From assembly GCF_008831285.2 (NCBI RefSeq), contig NC_045150.1, forward strand, positions 12,505,868 to 12,569,867: 64,000 bases of DNA, read 5' to 3'. Positions 1 through 9,619 of the stretch are shown piece by piece. The DNA is from Nymphaea colorata. Lineage: Eukaryota > Streptophyta > Magnoliopsida > Nymphaeales > Nymphaeaceae. The translations under genes and the position numbers were made by a program. The notes under the pieces were generated by a model. The model saw only the letters and a program-made list of their open reading frames with translations. It was not told the DNA's origin and did no database searches. Numbering within the stretch: position 1 is the stretch's first letter; every line of letters begins with the position of its first letter.

Positions 1-158
1 GCAGATAACCAAGAAAAAACAGATTTCCCCATTCCTAATAACATTGGGATGAAAATGTAACACCCAAAAGAAACCTCTCAATCAGTAAAGGACTTTTGAG
101 AGCGAAAAATTATTTCACATCTTCGGAATTTGAATTTTACTAGTTCATGGTTTTCTTG

Positions 159-2659
159 TCACTTTCTTGTAGCTGTTCTAGCCGCCGTCTTCTTGTGCTC
201 AGCAACAGCCTTGTCGAACGTGTTCCTCACATGTTGGCACATTGTCATCAGATCCTGTAGCGCATCCTTCAATACATCCTTTGCAGGTTCGCCTTGAAAA
301 AAGGAATAAGAAGCGGGGGTCATATAACCAAGAACATAAGGACAATTAGCGTGGACTAAGATGATTCTGAAAATATGAAAAACCACAATATCTTTTACGG
401 ATATAGCAAGCAACTGCATTTAATGGTCTACCAAGAGGTAGATTGTCACAAAGATGGTTCAGAAAAATAAACCAAGACGGGGCAGAACGAGTAGATTTGG
501 TGCGTCCACGAGAGATACACAATTATGAAAGTGAACCCCTGGGTCTTCCTGGAGAAAGGAGCTAAAAGCTCATGGACCCTTTCTTTGGTCTTCTCGTTAA
601 CAGCAGTATGCAACTCCCCTTGGCAACAAAATCTGGGCATACCCACCAAGAGAAATCCATTCACCTGGCAAGAGTGGCTCCGGAAAAACATCAAAATTAC
701 AGGAGCCAGAAATTTTAAATGGACATCATTAGCCTCCAATCAGCAAAAGTTACCGAAGGTTATACAAACTGGAGGCCTGACCTTTCTGCTTCCAGAAATT
801 GTTCTCTTGGAAGCTGTTTGGCAACAAGCCAACAATAACATATTGTTACTGTCCTATGAATCTGTCCCAATAAATGGGACACATTCATGGAACACTTGTT
901 ATGGCATTTTATGAATCTGCCTCATTTTTTGGAGGCAGGTTGATAAGACAGTAACAGAGTGTTAGGGGCCATTTGGTAACACTAACAACTTGTTGCCATC
1001 CTATGAATTTGTCCCAAAGAATGGGGCAGATTTATGAAAGGCCACCACACAATATTCCATGAACCTACCCCAATTTTTGGGGCAAATTCATGGAATAGTA
1101 ACAACTTGTTCCAGTTGCAAAACGGTCATTTAGGAACACCAAAAAGAGTAGTTCAAGAAAGCATGACATAAGGCTGGGCATCGGGCAGGGTACCAAACTC
1201 AACTTAGGCCAGAAAAATGTGTACTGGGCCAGCCCAATAAATCTCTTTTAATATTATTTTTATTAATATATATATATATAATTATATATATTCTATTACG
1301 ATATATTTATGTATTATTTTATATTAAAATAAATTTATTTATTTTAATCGGGCCGGGCCTGGCCTTAAGTTTCAGGTGTCGGGCTGGGCTCGAGCCATGG
1401 TCACGAGCTGTGACCTAGCCAGATGGCCATGCCTAATGACATATACAAAAAGAATATTGCCTACCAGATACGTGATAAAACCAGCAGAAACAAGTTCGGT
1501 CAGTAACTCCTATGACAGCCAAAGGTTAGCAATGCTGTCGACCAGATTTGCCTTAAATCTTTCTACCTACAAGACTTCATACAGAATACAGTGGAAAAAT
1601 AAACTGTTCGTCCAAATGTGGTCCATTGCTTGGCCAAGGACTGAAGTCAAGAGTTGAAAGCAATAGTCACCCAAGTGTCTGTGACTCTGGAAATGTTTAT
1701 TTTAGTATCCACAACTGCAAAGGGTTGTACAACTTATTAACAAGGGAAATAACGGAAAAAGTGTACTCCATAACTTCCCACTTTTGATATATCTTCCTGT
1801 TTCACTGCCTTAGAAACTGAATCTCATGATAGGTTTCGCCCAGGCAAGCACGAGTATACAGCCATGTGCGTGTACCCACAAGAAGTAATCTGAGCTAAAG
1901 ATTAGAATGTAAAGTCAACTAAGAGATTAAATATAAAGCATACCAGTTGTTTGCACCCTTAAATTCACACGGTTTTCTGACGGATGAGGAATGCTGTAAC
2001 CACAAAATTCTACTCTTGGACTGAATAAACAGAAACACAAGACTTTAGTAGCAAGTTTTAATACACTCGCACTGACAACAACAAGAAACACAAACTTCAG
2101 TAGCAAATTTTAACATTTCATACGGACAAGAATTTATAAGGTTTACCTATTTATGGAGGTTAAAAAAAAAATCCTTTTTGAAACATCTACTCTTCTCACA
2201 AAAGTTTGCAGGGCCAGAACCTTTGCCATGTTCCATCCACAGGGTATAGTTTGGTTGGAATCAGAAATTTCTCTTTTGTAAACATTGAAAAGAATGTGAG
2301 ACTCATTTTGACTTCTCCATCAAACATGGAGAGGTTTTCAACAGGGAACGTTTTGTGAGGCTGTACCTTCTTTGCCTTCAAAAAGGAGAAAAAGTGTCAG
2401 CTTCCAAATAAGGGCAAGATGTTCCCTAACTTATGAAAATTTTGGCTAGCAAATTTTACGAAACATGTCAAAACTAATGGGGCCCTTTGGCAAACTTCTG
2501 CAACTGGCTATGAAATGGCCCCTGCATTAGTGACTAGATAATAGTTTAAGACCCGTACTCTTGATTTAGGACAAATCTGACAGAGTTTCCCAGAGTATGA
2601 TCTTCATTTGTCAGAGAAAATGTGGATGATCTTGGTTCAGAAACTGATCCATATTCCAT
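159..2659 (-). CDS. RPAC2: DNA-directed RNA polymerases I and III subunit RPAC2 (AC19-like)
   Basis: This is the small alpha-like subunit of nuclear RNA polymerases I and III, which pairs with RPAC1/AC40 to nucleate enzyme assembly. I deduce three coding exons, 2559-2659, 1944-2020 and 159-292, with GT-AG introns and matching phases, giving a protein of about 103 residues. Exon 1 carries the family motif [11 protein letters not shown], exon 2 carries [10 protein letters not shown] and exon 3 carries [10 protein letters not shown] followed by a helix ending in a Lys/Ala/Thr-rich tail. The ATG at 2659 is chosen because the conserved block starts soon after it and a possible 3' splice site lies just upstream, so more 5' leader exons may exist. 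Intron 2 is about 1.65 kb and holds a foldback repeat and a small transposon. The order of motifs is diagnostic; the exact N-terminus is less certain. Confidence 0.9.
845..1107. repeat. Four-unit alternating inverted repeat in RPAC2 intron 2
   Basis: Four related units of about 45 bp alternate in orientation: plus at about 848-890, minus at about 900-955, plus at about 995-1040 and minus at about 1055-1105. Each is built around CCTATGAATYTGTCCCAA and a self-complementary CCCMAWWWWTGGGG core. The second pair is bordered by GGCCATTTGGTAACAC (from about 967) and, inverted, by AACGGTCATTTAGGAAC (to about 1138), so it resembles a MITE lying beside an older partial copy. No target duplication was recognised. 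Confidence 0.6.
1171..1435. mobile_element. Non-autonomous hAT-like element with 8-bp target duplication
   Basis: A 265-bp insertion is flanked by perfect 8-bp direct repeats ATGACATA at 1163-1170 and 1436-1443. It opens AGGCTGGGCATCGGGC and closes with GGCCATGCCTA, which is imperfectly inverted. The interior is AT-rich with GGGCC-rich borders, the same composition as the elements at 16561-17739 and 26737-27021. It has no coding capacity. An 8-bp duplication is typical of hAT transposases. It lies in intron 2 of RPAC2. Confidence 0.7.
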
Positions 2660-3652
2660 TGCCAGCAGCACCTCTGCATTCAGTGAACGAATAAAAAAAT
2701 TGGTTATATCTTTTCTTTCAACAGTATGATGCAAGATATCTGCAGTTTCTTTTTGAACCTTAAGAGAGATATCTAAAACATCCCTAGTTATAGATCCAAA
2801 GATAAAGCTATTTAAGTGAATTACAAGAAATACCACAATGATATACAATAGATGCATGAACAAATGCAAATGAAAAAAAGTAGACCAAGAATCACTATGT
2901 CATCTGTGCCAACTTTGTGTGTCCATGCACACCTAACTGGGATTGCTGCAAACACAAAATACAGACACAAAAATGATTTGACACACAAAGACATGAAACA
3001 AAGAGGTAAAACTTCCTCAGTGAAAAAACCAATTGATGAAAACAATGCAAGCTTTGTGAATGGGAGCATTCAAAACTTCCAAACCCACAGAGGTCAGACA
3101 GCAAGAAACACTATGATGCCAGCAGATTTATAAACACATGAAACAAAGATTGGATAAGTTGTATTAAAATGATTAACAACAAGACCTTGAGTTTCACTTT
3201 TCTCCTAAGGTAAGCTGATCACAAAAATGACACATGAGCAACAAGAAAATGGAATATAGAAACTTAGTTTTCAGACAAAACCATGCCCTAGACTTTGTTT
3301 AGCTTGGCATTTCCATTAATGATTGCCGCCCTCGAATAGAAAGACTGAAAGGTCTTCGGGGCTTTTCTATAACCAATCCAGATAAACTACCTCTGGAAGT
3401 TGCCATCAGAGTGACATGAACACAATTAACTGTCAACAATGGAAAACCTGTTTACCTAAGAAACTAACAAAGTATCAGTTGACATATATTCCATTCTTCA
3501 GGGCACAATACCATGTCAGGGAATTCAACTAAAACCAACTTCTTTATCAAAAAGGGTTGCACTTAGGTGTAATTAACAGAATTACCATTGATATTTTTTC
3601 TTCGTAAATGTAGCCTTTTGATGTGTAATTGAACAAAACACTCTTAGAGCCT
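2660..3652. other. Spacer between RPAC2 and the PPR gene
   Basis: No coding sequence was recognised. The part next to 2660 should hold the RPAC2 5' leader and promoter, and the part next to 3652 the 3' end of the PPR transcript. Open frames here are short and have no family motifs. Confidence 0.5.
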
Positions 3653-5473
3653 TCACCAATAATCATTGCATGAACATGAACCCCGCCAAAACCGGTGGAA
3701 TCGATTCCGGTCCCTCACTATGATCTCCCTATAATAAACCTTGGAGATGAATCTGGTTGCATTATGGCAATCATCACAGACCCGTAGATTCTTGACAATG
3801 CGTATGGTGGTTCCTCGAGGAGTCTTCAATAATGCAAAAGCTATGGCCAATTTCTCACTATGTTGATGTAGTGCGTCTTCCTTGTCTTCCTCATCTATGT
3901 CAAGCAACACATTAGTAGTTCTTGGGATGTATCCTGCCATCTTTAGCTTCTTGCCCATCTCATCCAACATCTTGTATATCTCTCGGGATTCAGGATGAGA
4001 TTTATCTCCTGCCACAAATTCATGTATGGAATTGTTCAGCTCTATCAATGTGCAGCCTGGTGTCTTCTTGATCCCTTGCTTGTTCATCATCTCCCTCACC
4101 TTCGCCTTATCACTCCATTGGCTCATCGATCCATAGATATTTGATAGAAGAACATAATTTGAACAGCGGTTTGGCTCAAATTTTATCAACCATTTGCTGA
4201 TTTGCTCCCCAATCTTGAGCTTCCCATGGATTTTGCAAGCACTAAGCAATGAGCGCCAAATGATAGTGTTTGGCTCTATGGGCATGGTCCTTACAAATTG
4301 AAATGCTTTTTCTACAAGTCCTGCTCGGCTAAACAAATCAACCATGCAGCCATAGTGTTCAATCTTAGGCGTGATGCCATAATCATCAACCATGGAATCA
4401 AAATACCGACACCCATCTTCGACTAGGCCAGCATGACTGCATGCAGAGAGCACACCAATAAAGGTAACATCATCAGGCTGAATTTTTGACCTTCTCATCT
4501 CCAAGAACAATTCCAGGGCCTCCCCACCATGACTGTGCATTGCAAGGCCATCAATAATGGCAGTCCATGACACTACAGTCCTTTCAGGCATTCCATCAAA
4601 GATGCGCCTAGCATCCTCAATACTTCCACATTTGGCAAACATGTCAATGAGTGAATTACAAAGTGGAATTGTTCTTGGTATCGAACACCGCTCAATGTAC
4701 ATATCAATCCATTTCCCAAGCTCCAAAGCACCTAGATCAGCACAGGCTGACAGAACACTCACTATAGTGATACCATCTGGAGGGATGCCATCTACTTGCA
4801 TCCTCCGAAATAACTCGATGGCATTGCTAGAGCAGCCATTCCGAACATACCCACCAATCAAAGCACTCCAACATACTGGATTCCTTCGGTGAGGCATTTC
4901 ATCAAAAACTTTACATGCATAATCAATTCCACCATTACAACATCCATACATGTGAACCAATGTATTTCCCACAAACTCATCTTGATAAAACCCCAATTTA
5001 AAAACAAACCCATGAATCTGGAGACCTAAATTTATATCCAACAAGCCTGCACATGCCTTGAGGATGAAAGGGAAGGTAAACTTATTTGGAGTAACACCCT
5101 CCTTGATCATGAGGGAGAAGAAATGGATGGATTTTTGTTTGTGTGGGTCACCCAATTGTGCATATCCTCGCATAATAGTGTTGTAGAGGAAGGCATCTCT
5201 AATTGGGGATTGAAAAAACATTGACTCTGCAATCTCCATAGCATTGAGTTGAGGACAAATGGATATGAGTTTGGTAATGATAAGTAGGTTGGAGCTCAAA
5301 CCAGTCTTGGTGAGGTGGGAGAGAAGCTGGTGAATGTGGGTTGGGGTGGTACAGGATTCCAATAAGGCAAGACACCGCTGCTCCCCCGATCTATTGAGGG
5401 AGTGATGGCAGAAAACCCACCGGAGTGTAAAGAGATGATTTCTTGAGAGTCTAGCTGGAACGTCAAACCGCAT
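3653..5473 (-). CDS. DYW-class pentatricopeptide repeat protein, probable organellar RNA editing factor
   Basis: This intron-free gene encodes 606 residues, the usual layout for plant PLS-class PPR proteins. The N-terminal ~40 residues are basic and hydroxylated and could be a transit peptide. About a dozen P/L/S repeats follow, with units such as NTIMRGYAQLG, WSALIGGYVRNG, NSLIDMFAKCGSIEDA and WTAIIDGLAMHS. E and E+ motifs come next, then a PG box (AGYIPRTTNVLLDID) and a full DYW deaminase domain. That domain has the HSE zinc/catalytic motif in HSEKLAIAF, CDDCH as the second zinc-binding motif, and the terminus CSCNDYW. Family knowledge makes it a sequence-specific C-to-U editing factor of mitochondria or plastids; the target site cannot be read here. 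The start is the first in-frame ATG, at 5473. The usual RFHHF before the terminus reads RFHRF. The class call is very secure, the orthologue is not assigned. Confidence 0.93.
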   Translation of the reverse strand: MRFDVPARLSRNHLFTLRWVFCHHSLNRSGEQRCLALLESCTTPTHIHQLLSHLTKTGLSSNLLIITKLISICPQLNAMEIAESMFFQSPIRDAFLYNTIMRGYAQLGDPHKQKSIHFFSLMIKEGVTPNKFTFPFILKACAGLLDINLGLQIHGFVFKLGFYQDEFVGNTLVHMYGCCNGGIDYACKVFDEMPHRRNPVCWSALIGGYVRNGCSSNAIELFRRMQVDGIPPDGITIVSVLSACADLGALELGKWIDMYIERCSIPRTIPLCNSLIDMFAKCGSIEDARRIFDGMPERTVVSWTAIIDGLAMHSHGGEALELFLEMRRSKIQPDDVTFIGVLSACSHAGLVEDGCRYFDSMVDDYGITPKIEHYGCMVDLFSRAGLVEKAFQFVRTMPIEPNTIIWRSLLSACKIHGKLKIGEQISKWLIKFEPNRCSNYVLLSNIYGSMSQWSDKAKVREMMNKQGIKKTPGCTLIELNNSIHEFVAGDKSHPESREIYKMLDEMGKKLKMAGYIPRTTNVLLDIDEEDKEDALHQHSEKLAIAFALLKTPRGTTIRIVKNLRVCDDCHNATRFISKVYYREIIVRDRNRFHRFWRGSCSCNDYW

Positions 5474-6178
5474 GTTTGTAGTGGGAAACAAAGTGGCAGC
5501 ACATCCAAGGATTTCTCGAATTGAGTGAAAATGAGTGTTGTTCTAACTTCCAACCTGTATTGATTGGAACCCAAATTTACTCCTCAAAAATGTAATCACA
5601 TGAGCTATTTGCTTAATAAAAATGAAGACAAAGTTTTGTACTACTCTTGGTTATTAGCGGAGATACAAAACATGTAGAACTGAACAAGGCATTTTAAGGC
5701 TTATTCATTAACTCAGTTGAGTAGCTCAAACACAACTTATCTAAGTCATAAACGTGGCCTATTCAAGCACAGCTCATAAAATGCTCTTTCACCACATGGA
5801 CCTAAAATGAAACTCGGATAAGCCCAAGCTTGCAATGCCATCAATATCATTGAGCCGTGAGTTCTAAAATTTGCAAGTTGACATTGAATCACATCTCACT
5901 TAGGCTCATGGATCTGCATGGATCAATTTAGGCTTGCGTACATGAAACATATTAAAAAATAAATTGAATCAACAAAAATGTAAATTAGTGGGCAAAATCT
6001 AGTAATAAGATAAATGGGATAGCAGAATTGCTTGTCAATGGATTGTATAGCCAATGAACATAAACAAGCTAAGTGGAAGCAACACAACCATTTTGTATTA
6101 TATTCACTTAGCCTTGCAGTGGAAGCTTGTCAACTCGTCTGCTTATTGAATGTAGTGGAAATGAGCTTGGAAAGAGCT
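5474..6178. other. Upstream region of the PPR gene
   Basis: This should contain the PPR promoter and 5' leader. I see no coding sequence, clear TATA box or recognisable repeat apart from general AT richness. Confidence 0.4.
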
Positions 6179-6325
6179 AATAGTCACAAATAATGCTTTG
6201 GACTTTTAAATGGCGAGGTTTTCTCAAAAGGTGAGCTTGAAAAAAAAAACGACAAATAAGGTAAATTTTTAAAAGTAAAAAAAAAAACTCAAAATTAGGG
6301 GAAAAAATAGATAAAAAAACTAATA
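6179..6325. mobile_element. Truncated copy of the CATAGTCACA TIR family
   Basis: It begins ATAGTCACAAATAATG and continues through GGTGAGCTTGAAAAAA and GGTAAATTTTTAAAA, in the same order as the first third of the full-length copy at 9276-9619. Similarity fades near the CTAATAG at about 6325 and no second terminus is present. It is a 5'-end fragment of a non-autonomous element. Confidence 0.6.
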
Positions 6326-6629
6326 GTACTATACGTGTATGATTTTACATATATGTATATTATATTATTATAATTACATATACAACATAAACACAATAAC
6401 CATCAATTATTAACAGCTGCACACCCAGTGTGCACTTAATTTCTGGTGTAGCAGCAAATTTACAACATGGTCAGCACCCATGTGACAAACCTAGTAATCA
6501 TGGTGAAATTCAAAATATGCAGAAAAAATTATTGGACACGCTTCAACACGTTGTGCGCAATCCATGTAGAGCCTCTTAACCCACACGAACATGTAACCCA
6601 TCAGCATAGCTGCATAAGAATTTGGGAAA

Positions 6630-6705
6630 CTATGTCACATACGTGCGGGGTGCGGGTGCAAGTGCCGGTGCTGCACATCTCAAAAAATTTAGGTGTGGTG
6701 GTGCG
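6630..6705. repeat. TGTCACAT-type GGGTGC-rich repeat end
   Basis: The block starts TATGTCACATACGTG and runs into GCGGGTGCAAGTGCCGGTG and then AAAAAATTTAGGTGTGG. Its reverse complement closely matches 44235-44325. It is related to the termini of the element at 15811-16482. No matching opposite end is obvious, although another (C/G)GGTGCGGGT block lies at 7440-7495. Confidence 0.45.
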
Positions 6706-6709
6706 ACAA

Positions 6710-8547
6710 TGGAATTTATTATTAGTATTATTGATTTATTATTATAATATATATATATATAATATAATATATGACAAAAAATTGTTTATAAACCACAAAA
6801 TTATCAAATAATAAAATCAAAATTGGCTGTCGAAGGCTCGAATACTTGCCTCCTCTGCCATTCTGAATGTAGTTTTTGGAAAAGAAAAATGTACAAAAGA
6901 ACACGACCTCCACTGCCATGGGGTGAACGCCGGAAGTGCGATACATATATATACTGATGATAACGAGGCTAATGTGGGATAAAGACAAGAGAAACAATAA
7001 TCCAGACGCCCCACCATGCTTCATATCATAGATAATTGTATGGTAATTTCCTTTTTTTGTTATCTTTGCTGTCGAGAGAAAGAGAGAGCTAACAGGGAAC
7101 TGTGTGAAACAGGAAACACAAAAACAGAGGCATCTACGTACACAGGAAACACAAAAACAGAGCGTCACTCTAGCTACCTTCCTTCCTTAAAGCTAAGTGA
7201 AAAATAAAAGGCTAATGGCCTGTAGATTGTCACTTGATTTTAGAGAGAGAGCAAAGGACGGAGAGAGAGCAGCGGCCGCCGGGTGGAGGTAGAAGACGGA
7301 GAGGATGCCGCCGGTGAAGGAGAGAGAACAGAGGACGGAGAGAGAGAAGCGATCGTGCCCTACATCGAATTTTACTTAAATAAAAATTTAAAAAAACCTA
7401 AAAATGGACCAAAATGTTCAGAATGCGGTTTGACCGCACCTGACGCGGGTCGCACCCGCACCCGAGTCGATACTATGCGGGTGCGGGTCCAGCAGCGGTG
7501 TGCCTTAGGTGGAGTAAAAAGAGACAGAGAGAACAGCTGGTTGTGTGGAAACTGGAAACCCAGCAGAGCAACGGTAGAAACTGAGAGATGGGGGAAAGAA
7601 TGGACAGAAATTCTAATCGGACTAATATTCCAAAACATGCATTCTAAGTAAAAATTCATTAACTATAGAAGAGGTGAAACAATACACACAGGGGAGGAGG
7701 GGGTTCTAAGTCTAATCTCAACTCTATTTGAGTTCCCCTCACAGAATCATACAAATTGAAGGGTAACTCATGCATTCCACTGTCAAAATCAATCCTTGGC
7801 CGCTGGAAGAATCAAGAAGATATCACACGATGAACACCTCTCCAGCTTATAGACAAAGCGAAGGCTGCAGGACAAGGCATTCAGAGATATCAAAGCCAAA
7901 GGCCTCCGAGTTTGTACCCATTCATGGGCCAATAGATGAATGAAGACTCAAAACTTCACAGCCTACTTAATCTAAGGCGCAACCACGCCAAACATATTTC
8001 GTTGCTTCACCAAATTTGAAGAACCATAGACCAACGATAAGTGAATAACAGTAGGGCGATGGCAACCAGAAGAACATCCATCTGAATAGAAAGAGAGAAG
8101 GCTCACCTTTTTCTGGCGAAGCCTATAGCTCAAAGATAAAAACCCTAGAGTCTCGGCTCCAAGTGAAAACGCAGGAACGAGGGAAGCGTTGAGTTCGATA
8201 AGTCGAGTCGATTGATGGCTTATATATATATAACTTCCAAATCTTTGGTAGCTTACAGCCTCTGTTGGTTTTTTTGAAACATTTCTTAATGTAAAGCCAC
8301 ATATTTTTCTTTTCACTCATAATTAAGTATATATTGTATAAATAAATACAATTATTGTGGGATGAGATAACTATATATATATATATATATATAAATGATA
8401 GACGGTTAAGAAAAAACATGAACAAAAAGGTGATGGGTATTTTCACCATCTAACTTTTTCTTTATGTTTTTCTTTCAATTATTCATTTGCATAAGATGAA
8501 TGATCCCTGATTAGTAGATGATCCTAGATGGTGAGAGTCATTGTTCA

Positions 8548-8550
<3 letters not shown>
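6710..8550. other. Gene-free repeat-rich stretch
   Basis: The content is AT microsatellite-like DNA (6728-6770), a 21-bp motif ACAGGAAACACAAAAACAGAG repeated at about 7110 and 7142, GAGAGA-rich DNA at 7240-7345 and a block of GGGTGC/CACCCGC repeats near 7440-7500. Several short open frames exist but lack known motifs. A weakly expressed non-coding transcript cannot be excluded. Confidence 0.4.

Positions 8551-8606
<56 letters not shown>
8551..8606. repeat. (AT)28 microsatellite
   Basis: This is an uninterrupted AT dinucleotide run of 56 bp, likely to be length-variable between individuals. Confidence 0.95.
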
Positions 8607-8611
<5 letters not shown>

Positions 8612-9275
8612 GACAGACTTAAATAAACACATCTAGTTAAATATGTAGACCAAATAATAAATGAGTTGTTTTTGAAAAAGAATATGAAAAGGTTGAGTCT
8701 TGAGAATACTAAAAGAATTTAAATAAGACTTTTAAATAAGAATGGGAGAGACCAAAGAGTGAGTCACTCTCCTTTATGAGAGAGTAATAGTAAATTCAGA
8801 GATGGAAGTCTAAGTGTAATTGTGAGAGTTTAGTTGCCTTTTTTGCCGCAGCCTTAAAGTTGGAAGGTCCAACAGTAGGAGTTGGGGGATAAAGGCAAAG
8901 GAAGGTCCCTATGTTGGCTGTATCATACACCAAGATTAGAAACTGGAACTCACTTATCGTATTCCCTGCATTTCTTCAGCTATAGGCTCCCTTAAGGGGA
9001 AATGACTGAAATTTGAATAAGGTAAGTGTCTTACCTAGTTAAATAAATACCAGGATTATGTATAGTTCAGTATAAATGACAGGTTATGATATGAAATATA
9101 TATGTGTGTGAAGTGCAAAGAGGAGGAAGAAGATTTTGAATAAGTGCAAGTAGACTAGAGGTCTCCCAGTTCTAAGGTGATTCGAGTATTTTGGAACACT
9201 TTAACAAGTCCGTATACTAACATATGTATAAGTTCTGATGGAAGAGTTATATTATGATCATATGTATGCGTATGT
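8607..9275. other. Unassigned intergenic DNA
   Basis: No recognised gene, RNA or repeat boundary was found here. The next feature is the full-length TIR element starting at 9276. Confidence 0.4.
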
Positions 9276-9619
9276 CATAGTCACAAATAACGTCTCAGAG
9301 TTCTATACGGCAATGTTTTTCTCGGGTATAATACGGTGAGCTTGAAAAAAATGAAAAAATATGGTAAATTTTTAAAAATTTTAAAAAACTAAAAAAAAGA
9401 AAAAAATAAAACAAGTGAGAAACTAATAACACCAAAATCAAAAGATAAGTAGATTTGCAACAAAAGAAAAAAAAACTGTTTGACATTAAAAAACTGGAAA
9501 AAATGAGTTCGTTTTAACTTTTTTTTTTCAAAAAAAATACGTCTTTTAAGTTTTAAATGGCCAGCTAATTTATCGCTTTTTTGTATTTTTTTCGAAAAGA
9601 CTCGTTTTCTGTGACTATG
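9276..9619. mobile_element. Full-length non-autonomous TIR element (CATAGTCACA family, copy 1)
   Basis: This 344-bp element starts CATAGTCACAAATAACG and ends with TGTGACTATG, a perfect 10-bp terminal inverted repeat. The interior is A/T-rich and non-coding. Its reverse complement matches 25808-26167 over its whole length, including the shared block AATTTTTAAAAATTTACC and the internal TGTTATTAGTTTCTCACTT. No convincing target duplication is visible beside either copy, so the superfamily is uncertain. Confidence 0.75.

Noticed and set aside
525..914. Open frame of 129 codons on the plus strand
   Set aside because: It lies in RPAC2 intron 2, overlaps a foldback repeat and shows no protein family motif.
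6728..7168. Open frame of 146 codons on the minus strand
   Set aside because: It is low-complexity, AT-microsatellite-derived at its end, and has no recognisable domain.
7283..7659. Overlapping open frames on both strands
   Set aside because: They are built from GAGGACGG and GGGTGC repeats, with no conserved motif on either strand.
9276..9619. Assignment of the CATAGTCACA family to Mutator or hAT
   Set aside because: I tried 8- and 9-bp flank comparisons at both full copies and found no convincing target duplication.
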